Below the pieces are notes generated by a model, which was given only the letters and a program-made list of their open reading frames with translations, was not told the origin of the DNA and ran no database searches. DNA of 64,000 nt, taken from positions 62,001 to 126,000 of the forward strand of contig NZ_WHVL01000001.1 of assembly GCF_020622355.1 (NCBI RefSeq), given 5' to 3'. This document shows, in pieces, positions 1 to 9,042 of this stretch. Within the stretch, counting starts at the first letter, position 1; each line of letters begins with the position of its first letter. The stretch is from Vreelandella malpeensis (GTDB taxonomy: Bacteria > Pseudomonadota > Gammaproteobacteria > Pseudomonadales > Halomonadaceae). The position numbers were made by a program, and so were the translations under genes.

Positions 1-116
1 TCAACGCCGGCGATCATCAGGAAATGGTGCTGGCGCTGGCCGGCGTGGCCGTCGCCCTGGTACTGCTGTGGGGGCTCAAGCGCTACGCCAGCACCCGCAG
101 CGCCCGCAAGCCCTGA
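1..116 (+). CDS. C-terminal fragment of a membrane protein (partial)
   Basis: An open frame enters from the left edge (frame starting at base 3) and ends at the TGA at 114-116, giving about 37 residues. It contains one hydrophobic segment (LALAGVAVALVLLWGL) followed by a basic tail rich in Arg, Ser and Lys, which looks like a final transmembrane helix with a cytoplasmic C-terminus. Too little is present to name the family. The following 146 bases up to mtfA show no clear feature. Confidence 0.55.
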   Translation, partial: NAGDHQEMVLALAGVAVALVLLWGLKRYASTRSARKP

Positions 117-262
117 CCTTCCCTTGCCGGCTCATTATCAAACACCGACGTCCACGCCGTGTCGCCACCAGGTGGGCCTGCGCTTGGGTGCATGAGCATC
201 GAGTTGATGAAGGCTGGGCAATTGCGCCACTATACGCAGGTTCAATGCCATGAAAGACGCTC

Positions 263-1042
263 ATGTTCAAACGCTGGTTGACCCGCACGCCTTCCTCGCC
301 CCCTTTTAGAGCCTGGCAACAGGCGTGCCGACGCACGCCGATTCTGGCCGCGCTGACGCCGGTCGAATCCGAGCGACTTGGCGAGCGCGCCTGGCACTTC
401 CTGACCAGCAAACGCCTGACGCTTCACGCCGAGCTTGCCGATGTGCCCTTCAACGAGGTGGACCGGCTGGCGCTTGCCGGCCAGGCGTGTCTTCTGACGC
501 TTGGCTGGCGCGAGGCAGAGCATCGCGAGGCCTTCGCCAACGTTCATGAAATCGTGATTCTGCCGGACAGCTTCACCCGCGAGTTCGAGGAGGTGGACGA
601 ATTCGGCGTAGTGCACGAGGTCACCGACGAGCGCGCGGGCGAAACCTCCTACCAGGGGCCGGTGGTGATCGCCTATACCGACTTCATGGAGAGCGGCGAC
701 TTCATCGGCTTCAACGTGCTGATCCACGAGCTCGCCCACAAGATCGACATGGGCAACTCCATGGACATCGACGGCTTCCCGCCACTGCCCCGAACGCTTT
801 CGGCCAAGCGCTGGCACGCGGTGTTCAGCGAGGTATGGGAGGATCTTCAGCGCTGCCTCGAGCAAGGCATCGCGCCGCCCATCGACGACTATGCCGCCAG
901 CCACCCGGGCGAGTGCTTTGCGGTGTGCTGCGAATACTTCTTCACCGCACCGGACCAGCTCGATGAGGCCTACCCGGCACTGTACGCGCTGCTGGTCGGC
1001 TACTTCGACCAGGCGCCGCTGGTGCGCCTTGACCCGGCCTGA
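263..1042 (+). CDS. mtfA: MtfA-type M90 zinc peptidase
   Basis: 259 residues, the usual size for Mlc titration factor A, a cytosolic zinc-dependent aminopeptidase that in enterobacteria binds the glucose repressor Mlc. The zinc site HELAH is at about residues 155-159, and a distal Glu is available in the GECFAVCCEYFF stretch near residue 215. The N-terminal half (WHFLTSKRLTLHAE, then GWREAEHREAF) fits the family. No Mlc homologue is seen nearby, so a link to sugar PTS control here is unproven. The Shine-Dalgarno (SD) sequence is weak (GAAAGACG), so the start is probable rather than certain. It stands alone, convergent with the LysR gene that follows. Confidence 0.88.
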   Translation: MFKRWLTRTPSSPPFRAWQQACRRTPILAALTPVESERLGERAWHFLTSKRLTLHAELADVPFNEVDRLALAGQACLLTLGWREAEHREAFANVHEIVILPDSFTREFEEVDEFGVVHEVTDERAGETSYQGPVVIAYTDFMESGDFIGFNVLIHELAHKIDMGNSMDIDGFPPLPRTLSAKRWHAVFSEVWEDLQRCLEQGIAPPIDDYAASHPGECFAVCCEYFFTAPDQLDEAYPALYALLVGYFDQAPLVRLDPA

Positions 1043-1057
1043 CGCCAGCCTCGCCCA

Positions 1058-1972
1058 TCACGGCAGCGGCGGCACGCGCCCGGCCACCTCCCGCGCCAGA
1101 TAGTCGATGAAGGCGCGCACCCGGGCGGGCACGTGGCGCCGGGCCTCGAATACTGCGTAGAAATCCGCCCGCACACCCTGCCATTCGGGCAGCAGCGTGA
1201 CGAGCGCCCCGCTTTCGAGGTGCGCGTTGACATCCCACCAGGAGCGCAGCATCACGCCGTGACCATCGAGCGCCAGCCGGGTGATCACTTCGGCATCGTT
1301 GCTGGCCAGCCTCCCGCTCACCTTCACCGCCTGCACCGGCCCGCCCTCTCGGGGTTCGAAGCGCCAGAGTGGAAAGTCGGTGCCGTTCTCCTGCACCACG
1401 AGGCAATCGTGTCGTGCCAGCGCCTGGGGGCTTTCGAGCCTCGGCATGCGCGCCACGTACTCGGGGGCAGCGCACAGAATGCGCCGGCTTTCCAGCAGCG
1501 GCCGGGCGATCAGCCGCGAATCCGGCGGCTCACCGACGCGAATGCCGATATCGAAGCCCTGGTCGGCCAGGTTCACGGGAAAGTTGGTCAGCTCGAGCCA
1601 CCCCTGAAGCCCCGGGTTGGCATGACAGAAGCGCGACAGCAGCGGTGCGACATGAGCACGGCCGAAGCCGAAGGTGGCGTTGACCCGCAGCGGGCCACCA
1701 AGGGCTTCGCCTTGGGTATCGGCCAGCGTACTCTCGAGCTCACCCAGTTCCTCGAGGATCAGCGTGCCTCGGGCCAGATAGCGCTCACCCTCCGGGGTCA
1801 GCGTCATCTTGCGCGTGGTGCGCGCGACCAGCGTCACGCCCAGGCGCGCCTCGAGCTGCTTCAAGCGCTTGCTGACGGCAGACAGCGAAAGCCCGAGCGC
1901 ACGCGCTGTTTCGGTGAGGCTACGGGCACGGGCGAGCTGCTGGAAAAAAACGAGATCGTCGAGAGACGCCAC
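1058..1972 (-). CDS. LysR-family regulator, DmlR-like
   Basis: 304 residues. The N-terminal winged helix-turn-helix begins at DDLVFFQQLARARSLTETA and continues through LSLSAVSKRLKQLEARLG. The C-terminal part is the periplasmic-binding-protein-like effector domain. I chose the GTG at 1970-1972 because GGAG lies five bases upstream and the HTH starts at the normal distance. A longer frame reaching to 2329 would overlap the divergent dehydrogenase and is unlikely. The gene faces a tartrate/D-malate dehydrogenase gene, an arrangement known for DmlR-DmlA. It is therefore the likely activator of that gene, responding to a hydroxy-dicarboxylate. Confidence 0.85.
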   Translation of the reverse strand: MASLDDLVFFQQLARARSLTETARALGLSLSAVSKRLKQLEARLGVTLVARTTRKMTLTPEGERYLARGTLILEELGELESTLADTQGEALGGPLRVNATFGFGRAHVAPLLSRFCHANPGLQGWLELTNFPVNLADQGFDIGIRVGEPPDSRLIARPLLESRRILCAAPEYVARMPRLESPQALARHDCLVVQENGTDFPLWRFEPREGGPVQAVKVSGRLASNDAEVITRLALDGHGVMLRSWWDVNAHLESGALVTLLPEWQGVRADFYAVFEARRHVPARVRAFIDYLAREVAGRVPPLP

Positions 1973-1988
1973 CCATTCTCCACTTTCA

Positions 1989-2005
1989 GGCAACAATAGG
2001 TTGCA
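1989..2005. promoter_or_regulatory. Inverted repeat in the divergent LysR/dehydrogenase promoter
   Basis: GCAAC (1990-1994) and GTTGC (2000-2004) form an inverted repeat with a five-base spacer, in the 105-base gap between the two divergent starts. LysR regulators usually bind short dyads of this size, so it is a plausible operator for the LysR gene. No convincing -35/-10 pair could be assigned. Confidence 0.4.
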
Positions 2006-2077
2006 GTATAGCCCGATTATTTCCTTCACCAAAGGCGCTACACTCGATCCATCAATCCCGCCACTCAGGAGCCTTAC

Positions 2078-3151
2078 ATGGCCCATACCATTGCAGTGAT
2101 TGCCGGCGACGGCATCGGCACCGAAGTCATGCCGGAAGGCATCCGCGCCCTTGAAGCCGCCGCCAAGCGCTTCGCGCTCGATCTGGAGTTCACCATCTTC
2201 GAATTCGGCAGCTGCGACTACTACCTTGAGCACGGCCAGATGATGCCGGACGACTGGTTCGAGCAGTTGAAGGATTTCGACGCGCTCTTCTACGGCGCCG
2301 TGGGCTGGCCGGAAAAGGTGCCGGACCACATTTCGCTATGGGGCTCGCTGATCCAGTTTCGCCGCCGCTTCGATCAGTACGTGAACCTGCGACCCTGCAA
2401 GCTGATGCCCGGCATCGAGAGCCCGCTGGCCGGCCGCAAGCCCGGCGACATCGACTTCTACGTGGTCCGCGAGAACACCGAGGGCGAGTACTCGAGTATC
2501 GGTGGCAAGATGTTCGAAGGCACCGAGCGCGAGGTGGTGATCCAGGAGACGGTGATGAGCCGCACCGGCGTCGACCGGGTGCTCAAGTACGCCTTCGATC
2601 TGGCCCAGAGCCGCCCGCGCCAGAAGCTCACCTCGGCCACCAAGTCCAACGGCATCTCGATCACCATGCCCTACTGGGACGAACGCGTGGCGGAAATGGC
2701 CAAGGCCTACCCGGACGTCGCGGTGGACAAGTTCCACATTGATATCCTGACCGCCAACTTCGTGCTCCACCCGGACTGGTTCGACGTGGTGGTAGGCAGC
2801 AACCTGTTCGGCGACATCCTCTCGGATCTGGGCCCGGCGTGTACCGGCACCATCGGCGTGGCGCCTTCGGCCAACATCAACCCGGAAGGCAACTTCCCGA
2901 GCCTGTTCGAGCCGGTTCACGGCAGCGCCCCGGACATCGCGGGTAAAGGTATCGCCAACCCGATCGGCCAGATCTGGTCCGGTGCGATGATGCTCGAACA
3001 CTTGGGTCACGCTGACGCCGCTCAGGCGATCGTCGACGCCATCGAGGCGGTACTGGCCGAAGGCGACATGAAAGTGCTGACCCGCGACGTCGGCGGCCAG
3101 GGCACGACCGAAAGCCTGGGCCGGGCGATCGCCGCGAAGATCAAAAGCTAG
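2078..3151 (+). CDS. dmlA: Tartrate / D-malate dehydrogenase (decarboxylating)
   Basis: 357 residues, the size of the TtuC/DmlA branch of the isocitrate/isopropylmalate dehydrogenase family. These NAD-dependent cytosolic enzymes oxidise and decarboxylate D-malate or tartrate using a divalent metal. Visible features are the N-terminal GDGIGTEV, the substrate loop FRRRFDQYVNLRP, the metal-binding aspartates in NLFGDILSDL, and GSAPDIAGKGIANP. RENTEGEYS is typical of the family. AGGAG precedes the ATG at six bases. Substrate preference (malate, tartrate or isopropylmalate) cannot be fixed from sequence; the divergent LysR gene favours DmlA/TtuC over LeuB. Confidence 0.9.
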   Translation: MAHTIAVIAGDGIGTEVMPEGIRALEAAAKRFALDLEFTIFEFGSCDYYLEHGQMMPDDWFEQLKDFDALFYGAVGWPEKVPDHISLWGSLIQFRRRFDQYVNLRPCKLMPGIESPLAGRKPGDIDFYVVRENTEGEYSSIGGKMFEGTEREVVIQETVMSRTGVDRVLKYAFDLAQSRPRQKLTSATKSNGISITMPYWDERVAEMAKAYPDVAVDKFHIDILTANFVLHPDWFDVVVGSNLFGDILSDLGPACTGTIGVAPSANINPEGNFPSLFEPVHGSAPDIAGKGIANPIGQIWSGAMMLEHLGHADAAQAIVDAIEAVLAEGDMKVLTRDVGGQGTTESLGRAIAAKIKS

Positions 3152-4317
3152 CGCGGCGCCGGGGCGCGACGCTCGATCAAGTGCTCGCGCCCCAGGTGAT
3201 GAATGTCGGTCACGCCGAGCAGCGCCATATCGCGCTCGACCTCTTCGCGCAACAATCTCAGCGCGTGGCGTACCCCCGCCTCACCGGCGACGGCGGCGGC
3301 GTAGTTCATGGGCCGCCCGATGAACACGAAGCGGGCTCCCAGGGCGAGCGCCTTGATCACGTCGGTACCGCGGCGAAAACCACTATCGATCATCACCGGA
3401 ATGTGTTCGACCGCCTCGACTACCGCCGGCAGCGCTTCAAGCGCAGCCGGGCTGTAGTCGAGCTGGCGCCCGCCATGGTTGGAGACGATCACCGCGTCAC
3501 CGCCGAGCGCCTCGACCCGCTTCGCATCCGCCGGGTTAAGAATCCCCTTGACGATCAGCTTGCCCGGCCACAGCGCGCGCACCCGCTCCAGATACTCCCA
3601 CTGCAGGTGGCGCCGCCCGGAAAAATCGCGTGAGACGTTCTTCGACAGTACGGCGATGCCGCGGGTGGCGTAGTTGTTCTCGAAGTGCGGCATGCCGTGG
3701 CGATATAGCGTGCGCAGGAAGGTGCCAAACAGCCAGCGCGGGCGCATGATGCCATCAAAGGCCAGACGCAGACTCGGGCGCAGCGGCGAGGAGAAGCCGC
3801 TCTTGCGGTTGTTGTCGCTGTTGGGCGGCACCGCGTAGTCCACGGTAATGACGAGATGGCGATAACCGGCCTTCTCGACCCGCGCCAGCAGCGCCTCGAT
3901 CTCCTCGAGCGTGCCCGGCAGATACGCCTGAAACCAGTCGGTCTCCCCCACCCGGTGCACTTCCTCGAGCGATATCAGCGAGCTTCCGCTCAGGATCATG
4001 GGAAGCCCTTCCGCCGCCGCCGCCCGCGCCTGAACGATATCGCCCCGGTACGCGGACAGCGCACTGATGCCCATCGGCGCGATGCCGAACGGCGCCTGGT
4101 AGTGCGTGCCCAGAAGTTCGGTCTCGAGCGCAATACTGGACACGTCCACCATCGCCCGGGGCATCAGCCCGTAGGCGTCGAAGGCGCTACGGTTGGCGGC
4201 ATGAGTGTGACCTTCTTCCGCGCTGTTGACGATGTAGCCAAACAGGGGGCGAGGGAGATGCTTTCTTGCTGCGTGCTCGAAGTCCTGCAAGTTGTGTATT
4301 TTTGCCAGTTGATTCAC
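3148..4317 (-). CDS. FMN-dependent alpha-hydroxy-acid dehydrogenase (L-lactate dehydrogenase-like)
   Basis: 389 residues from a GTG start. The FMN oxidoreductase signature SNHGGRQLD (catalytic His near residue 280) and the flavin lysine in KLIVKGILNP are present, with DSGFRRGTDVIKALALGA and FIGRP at the C-terminal phosphate site. Family members oxidise L-lactate, glycolate or mandelate to the keto acid. I chose the GTG at 4315-4317 because AGGAAG lies just upstream and LAKIHNLQDFEH is the normal family N-terminus. An ATG at 4344 would overlap the preceding gene by 19 bases. It is the last gene of the minus-strand catabolic operon, eight bases after the 2-hydroxyacid dehydrogenase. Its stop shares the bases CTAG with the convergent dmlA stop. 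Confidence 0.85.
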   Translation of the reverse strand: MNQLAKIHNLQDFEHAARKHLPRPLFGYIVNSAEEGHTHAANRSAFDAYGLMPRAMVDVSSIALETELLGTHYQAPFGIAPMGISALSAYRGDIVQARAAAAEGLPMILSGSSLISLEEVHRVGETDWFQAYLPGTLEEIEALLARVEKAGYRHLVITVDYAVPPNSDNNRKSGFSSPLRPSLRLAFDGIMRPRWLFGTFLRTLYRHGMPHFENNYATRGIAVLSKNVSRDFSGRRHLQWEYLERVRALWPGKLIVKGILNPADAKRVEALGGDAVIVSNHGGRQLDYSPAALEALPAVVEAVEHIPVMIDSGFRRGTDVIKALALGARFVFIGRPMNYAAAVAGEAGVRHALRLLREEVERDMALLGVTDIHHLGREHLIERRAPAPR

Positions 4318-4325
4318 ACCACTTC

Positions 4326-5309
4326 CTATTGTGTAGACGCCCATGCGGATGGGTTCACGATATTGGGGGGACGTTGTCCAGCGAGCCCTGCCAGCAGGTT
4401 ATCGATCGCCAAATTTACCATCGATCTTCGCGTTTCATGAGTGGCCGAGCCGATATGCGGCGCCAGCACTATCTGAGGCATGTTCAGCAAGGGCGAGTCC
4501 AAAGACAAGGGCTCTTGTTCGAAAACGTCGAGCCCCGCCGACCGAATCTCACCGGTTTCGAGGGCGTGAATCAGCGCAGGCTCGTCCACCACCGCGCCCC
4601 GGGAAATGTTGATGAAGACGGCTGAAGACTTCATCATCTTGAAAGCCTGAGCACCGAGTAGATGGTGGGTCTCTGACGATAACGGCACCGTCACACAAAC
4701 GATATCCGACTGGGTCAACAACGCTTCGAGCGAGCAGTGCGTGGCTCCGAGTTCTTCCTCCACATGCGGTTTGGGTGATGAACCGCTGTAAAGCACCGGC
4801 ATATTAAAACCCAGTGCTCCTCGCCGCGCCACGGCCGCCCCGATACGCCCCAAGCCGATAATCCCCAAGGTCTTGCCATGTACATCGAAGCCAAATTGCG
4901 CCTCTACTACGTGGCTTTGCCACTTTCCCTCACGTACCCATCGGTCCAATTCGGCCATTCGTCGACAAGCCGTCATGATCAGCGCGAATCCCGTATCTGC
5001 AGTAGTTTCGGTGAGCACATCCGGCGTATTGCACATCGCGATTCCCCGGCGTGTTAGCGCCTCGACCGGGAAGTTGTCGTACCCGACCGAGATAGTCGCG
5101 ATCATCTCCAAATACTCGGCCCTGGCAAGCAGTTCCTCATCGACGTCAAGCTTACCCCCGATCAAGGCATGAGCCTTTTGCATCTTTTCCAGAAACGCCG
5201 GCATGGTGTGCTGATCGAGCTCGCCGAAGTAGTCAACATGATGCTCTCGCTCCAATCGAGCCAACTGCTCGGCATGTAGACGGCGAACCGCCACGACACG
5301 CTTTTTCAT
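4326..5309 (-). CDS. D-isomer-specific 2-hydroxyacid dehydrogenase (GhrB-like)
   Basis: 327 residues. The NAD(P)-binding GxGxxG motif is GLGRIG at about 152-157. The catalytic triad expected for the family is visible as Arg237 (NISRGAVVDE), Glu266 (DVFEQEP) and His285 (PHIGSATHETR). The closest style is glyoxylate/hydroxypyruvate or 2-ketogluconate reductase. GGAGAG precedes the ATG at 5309, favouring it over the GTG 18 bases upstream. It lies between the DapA-like gene and the lactate-dehydrogenase-like gene in a tight operon, so it probably reduces a keto-acid intermediate of the same pathway. The exact substrate is unknown. Confidence 0.86.
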   Translation of the reverse strand: MKKRVVAVRRLHAEQLARLEREHHVDYFGELDQHTMPAFLEKMQKAHALIGGKLDVDEELLARAEYLEMIATISVGYDNFPVEALTRRGIAMCNTPDVLTETTADTGFALIMTACRRMAELDRWVREGKWQSHVVEAQFGFDVHGKTLGIIGLGRIGAAVARRGALGFNMPVLYSGSSPKPHVEEELGATHCSLEALLTQSDIVCVTVPLSSETHHLLGAQAFKMMKSSAVFINISRGAVVDEPALIHALETGEIRSAGLDVFEQEPLSLDSPLLNMPQIVLAPHIGSATHETRRSMVNLAIDNLLAGLAGQRPPNIVNPSAWASTQ

Positions 5310-5361
5310 CGTTACTCTCCAAAGCACTGGCCCAACAAGCGGGGCTTGTCGGGCCAGTCAC

Positions 5362-6288
5362 CTAGACTGAGGTAGCGTAGTCGGGCATTGAGAAGTTCAG
5401 CTCGTCCAATGCCTGATAAAGCTCGTTACGTTGCTGCTCGGAAAGCTCCACCAACGGTGGGCGCAGGCGACTCCAGGTGTCGTCACTACCATAGTGAGCC
5501 GTCGCAGCCTTCAAGGCCGGGATCATGGGAAAGCCTTCGAATACGCGTCGCACTTGCGAAAGTACCTGCTGGCGCGAGCCGGCATCTTCCTTCTGGAAGT
5601 GTCGGGCGAGTGCCGCGATCGGCGCTGGATTGACGTTCGCCGTGGCGCTGATGCAGCCGGCCCCACCGGCGCGCAGGGTTTGGAGAAGAAAGTTCTCGCT
5701 ACCCGCGTAGATGTCCATATCATCGCCGAACGCATCAATCAGCGAGGCGGTGTTTTCCCACTCTCCAGAGCTATCCTTGAGACCGGCAATCGTAGTCGAA
5801 TAGCGCTTTTTCAGCCGCTCGACCAGCGCCAACGTGATGGGTACTTGAGAGACCGGCGGAATGTGGTAGAGGTATACACGTAGGTTAGAAGCCCCCGCAC
5901 GCTCTATCACTTCGCTGAAGTAGCGAAAGAGCCCCTCTTCGGAAACTCCTTTATAGTAGAAAGGCGGAAGCATCAACACGTTCGTTCCCCCGCTTTTCAC
6001 AACGTGCTGGGTCAGTGCAACCGTATCGCCGATACTGCAACTTCCCACGCCGGGCATAAGGCGTTCGCCACTCACGCCCTTCTCGACCAGTGCGTCCAAC
6101 AGCCGACACTTCTCCTGCACCGTCAGAGAGTTTGCCTCGGAGTTCGTACCGAATATCGCAAGCCCAACATCCTGATCGATCAACCACTGGCAGTGGGCGG
6201 CGAAGCGCCGAGCATCCGGTTCGAGGCGCTCGTTGAAAGGTGTGATCACCGGTGACCAGACTTGGCCGGTTCGTGTACCAGCATCCAT
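5362..6288 (-). CDS. DapA-superfamily aldolase/dehydratase
   Basis: 308 residues with a TIM-barrel class I lyase pattern: Schiff-base Lys171 in GLKDSSGEW and the partner Tyr141 in YLYHIPP. The substrate-carboxylate loop reads GTNSEANSLT (about 47-56). Biosynthetic DapA has GTTGE there, so this is more likely a catabolic 2-keto-3-deoxy acid aldolase or dehydratase than lysine biosynthesis. AAGGAGG precedes the ATG. It sits 15 bases after the enolase-superfamily gene, consistent with acting on the 2-keto-3-deoxy acid that enzyme would make. Whether it cleaves (giving pyruvate plus an aldehyde) or dehydrates cannot be told from the sequence. Confidence 0.87.
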   Translation of the reverse strand: MDAGTRTGQVWSPVITPFNERLEPDARRFAAHCQWLIDQDVGLAIFGTNSEANSLTVQEKCRLLDALVEKGVSGERLMPGVGSCSIGDTVALTQHVVKSGGTNVLMLPPFYYKGVSEEGLFRYFSEVIERAGASNLRVYLYHIPPVSQVPITLALVERLKKRYSTTIAGLKDSSGEWENTASLIDAFGDDMDIYAGSENFLLQTLRAGGAGCISATANVNPAPIAALARHFQKEDAGSRQQVLSQVRRVFEGFPMIPALKAATAHYGSDDTWSRLRPPLVELSEQQRNELYQALDELNFSMPDYATSV

Positions 6289-6303
6289 AATGCCTCCTTA
6301 TTA

Positions 6304-7425
6304 TCAGTGCCACTCGTCAACGGCATAGTTCGCGATGTTCTTTGCATCGAAATCGAACCCTAGCCCTGGCGTCTTGGGCAGCAGTAGCCGGCCGTTTTCA
6401 GTCTTGAGCTGCGTGTCGATCAAGCGGCGAAAGTTGAGTACCTGATCATCCCCGAAGTGCTCGACGTAGGGGGCATTGGGCGAGGAGGCCACCAGATGAA
6501 CGTGCAGGTCGTGGAACCAGTGCGGGCATACATCAACACCATAGCTCGCTGCCGTAGCGGTGATACGGCGAAATTCCGTAACCCCCCCGCACACTGCGGC
6601 GTCGGTTTGCAAAATCATCGCTGCCTGCTTGTCGAGAAGCTCCTTAAAGCGCCAACGCCCTGCTTCTATTTCGCCGGTGGCAACGGGTACGAAGGTGCGC
6701 TCAGCCAGTCGCTGGTGATTGTCGATATCGTCCGGACTGAAAGGCTCTTCGATCCAGTAAGGGTCGTAAGATTCTGCCATGCGCATGAATTCGCAGGCAG
6801 ACGGCAAGTCTCGCCAAGCATTGTTGGCATCCATCATCACCCGCACATCGGGACCTACCGCCTCGCGCACCGCAGCCAAACGTGCCTCTTCCTTGGCCAA
6901 GGACTCTCGGCCCACCTTGAGCTTGACTGCTCTGAAACCATTGTCGACGTGAGAGCGCATTTCGTTGCCCAGGTCCTTTGGCGTCTTGCCCTCCAGGTAA
7001 TAACCGCCGCTGGCATAAGCGGGAACACTTTCGGTTTCATGCGCGCCCAGGAGCTTGTAAAGCGGCAGATTCACGGCGCGAGCGTTATGGTCCCAAAGTG
7101 CCGTATCGATGATGCTGATCGCGCGCATCACTGAGCCAGTACGGCCGTGCAACAATGCTTCCTGATACATCGCCTGCCACAAGCCTTCTACCCGATAAGT
7201 ATCCTCGCCCAGCAGTACTGGACGCAGAAGCTCTCGCACCGCCTGGGTGACAAGAGCACCAGCATTGCTGCCACCATAGCAAAACCCGATGCCTTTATGG
7301 CCAGAGTCCGAGGTGATTTCCACCAGAGCGTACTCGCGTTTTAACACCTGACGACTGGAGAAACTCGTTGGATTGTCCAGCGGTACACTAACGGTAATGG
7401 CCTTTATGTCTTTAATGATACTCAT
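6304..7425 (-). CDS. Enolase-superfamily acid-sugar dehydratase (mandelate racemase group)
   Basis: 373 residues. The order of active-site elements fits the mandelate racemase/muconate-lactonizing group: KxK in VKLKVGR, metal ligands in MMDANNAW, IEEPF and ATGEIE, then QTDAAVCGG and a His-rich stretch CPHWFHDLHVH. The KxK plus His arrangement is that of acid-sugar dehydratases and racemases. AGAGG precedes the ATG. The gene follows tctA by 60 bases and precedes the DapA-like gene by 15, so a role in dehydrating an imported sugar acid is the best reading. The particular acid (galactonate, galactarate, talarate, rhamnonate or another) is not determinable here. Confidence 0.86.
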   Translation of the reverse strand: MSIIKDIKAITVSVPLDNPTSFSSRQVLKREYALVEITSDSGHKGIGFCYGGSNAGALVTQAVRELLRPVLLGEDTYRVEGLWQAMYQEALLHGRTGSVMRAISIIDTALWDHNARAVNLPLYKLLGAHETESVPAYASGGYYLEGKTPKDLGNEMRSHVDNGFRAVKLKVGRESLAKEEARLAAVREAVGPDVRVMMDANNAWRDLPSACEFMRMAESYDPYWIEEPFSPDDIDNHQRLAERTFVPVATGEIEAGRWRFKELLDKQAAMILQTDAAVCGGVTEFRRITATAASYGVDVCPHWFHDLHVHLVASSPNAPYVEHFGDDQVLNFRRLIDTQLKTENGRLLLPKTPGLGFDFDAKNIANYAVDEWH

Positions 7426-7485
7426 TGAGTCCTCTCTTGTTATTAACCGAAGAGTGACGACCGATTTTCGCGGTCTTTTGCAGCA

Positions 7486-9003
7486 TTATCGTGCCTGCTG
7501 ATGGGATTGTTTTTTGAGGCGCTTGCGCAACGTGCCGAACAAGGGCGTGGCTTGAAGTACCGAGAACAGCGCTAACAACAACAACGTAAGAGCAATGGGA
7601 CTATTGACGAACACCATGGGATTATTGCCACCGATCAGCATGGATTGCTGATAACTGGTTTCCATGACCGGGCCCAGGATAAGTCCGACCACCATGGGTG
7701 CAGGGGCCATGCCAGCCTTGATCATCCAGTAACCAAAAAGACCAAAGCCGAACATCAGTGCCACATCGAAAAAACTGTTGTTGATGGCAAACGAGCCCAC
7801 CACGCATAAAATGATGATGGCCGTGGCGACGAAGCCATCAGGTACCTTGGTCACCCCGACACACATGCGGGTAAACAGAAGCCCTACGGCCAGCAGCGCA
7901 AAGTTCGCCAGAATCACCGCCCAGATCAGCGTGTAGGTCACATCACCGTGTTCGGTAAGAAGGTTCGGTCCGGGCAGGATTCCGTGAACCATGAGCGCCC
8001 CGAGCAGAATCGCGGTAGATGAACTCCCTGGAATCCCCAAGGCAATGGTGGGTATCAAGGCCCCACCGACAACGGCATTATTGGCCGTTTCCGGTGCCGA
8101 CAATCCCGCGAGATCCCCTTTACCGAAGCGACTTTTATCCTTGGCAAAGCGCTTGGCTTCGTTGTAGGCAAACCAGCTGGCGGTATCGCCTCCGGTACCG
8201 GGAATGAGGCCGGTGAGAATCCCGATGGCGCCGGAACGGCCGATATTGGGCATCAAGGCTTTAATATCCACCCAATGCGGTATGATGCGATCGGTCACCT
8301 TACTGGCGACTTTTTTCTCACCCAACCCGGCTTTCTCGATAAGCAGCAGCGCCTGAGGAATCGAGAAAAGTCCGATCAGGGCTACCGTAAAGCTGATGCC
8401 AGAAAACAGATTGATCTCACCAAACGTCATCCTGGGGGTGCCGGTGATCAAATCCATACCCACCGTACTCACCAGAAGCCCCAGCCCTCCTGATAAAAGC
8501 CCGGATATGACGGAACCTTGGGAAAGCGAGCCGATGATCGTGATACCCAGCACGGCGATCGCAAAAAGCTCCACCGGTCCGAACTTGAGCACAATGATGC
8601 CAAGTAACGGTGCCGCCACCAGCAGAGCGATCCCGCTCATCAAGCCGCCACAGAAAGATGAAAAAAGCGATATGCCTAACGCCTTGCCCGCTTTTCCCTG
8701 CTGCGAAAGAGGATACCCGTCCAGCACGGTGGCCGCCGCCGAGGGCGTGCCTGGTGTATTAAGTAAGATAGCCGCGATGGAGCCCCCATAAGAGGCGCCT
8801 ACGTAGAGGGATGCCAACATGCTCAATCCCGAAGCGGGGTCGAGGCTAAACGTGATGGGCAATAGCAGCGCCAGCGCCATGGTGGCGGACAGCCCCGGCA
8901 TGGCACCCACGAACATTCCCATGAGCGTACCACCCAGGATCAAAAGCAGATTCGACCAGGATAGAACGTTCGTGATGCCGACTAACAGCAAACTTGGGTC
9001 CAT
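7486..9003 (-). CDS. tctA: Tripartite tricarboxylate transporter, large membrane subunit
   Basis: 505 residues, a polytopic inner-membrane protein with the TctA N-terminus (GGTLMGMFVGAMPGLSATMA), then YVGASYGGSIAAILLNTPGTP, and the repeat-like GLIPGTGGDTASWFAYNEAKR. Length and the two internal GxxPG-type loops match TctA. It works with TctB and the periplasmic binder TctC to import carboxylated substrates using an ion gradient. Order tctC-tctB-tctA with gaps under 40 bases indicates one transcript. The binding protein, not this subunit, would set the substrate. Confidence 0.93.
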   Translation of the reverse strand: MDPSLLLVGITNVLSWSNLLLILGGTLMGMFVGAMPGLSATMALALLLPITFSLDPASGLSMLASLYVGASYGGSIAAILLNTPGTPSAAATVLDGYPLSQQGKAGKALGISLFSSFCGGLMSGIALLVAAPLLGIIVLKFGPVELFAIAVLGITIIGSLSQGSVISGLLSGGLGLLVSTVGMDLITGTPRMTFGEINLFSGISFTVALIGLFSIPQALLLIEKAGLGEKKVASKVTDRIIPHWVDIKALMPNIGRSGAIGILTGLIPGTGGDTASWFAYNEAKRFAKDKSRFGKGDLAGLSAPETANNAVVGGALIPTIALGIPGSSSTAILLGALMVHGILPGPNLLTEHGDVTYTLIWAVILANFALLAVGLLFTRMCVGVTKVPDGFVATAIIILCVVGSFAINNSFFDVALMFGFGLFGYWMIKAGMAPAPMVVGLILGPVMETSYQQSMLIGGNNPMVFVNSPIALTLLLLALFSVLQATPLFGTLRKRLKKQSHQQAR

Positions 9004-9042
9004 GACTCACCCCGTGGTTTCAACGTTGTTATAGAACGGTTG

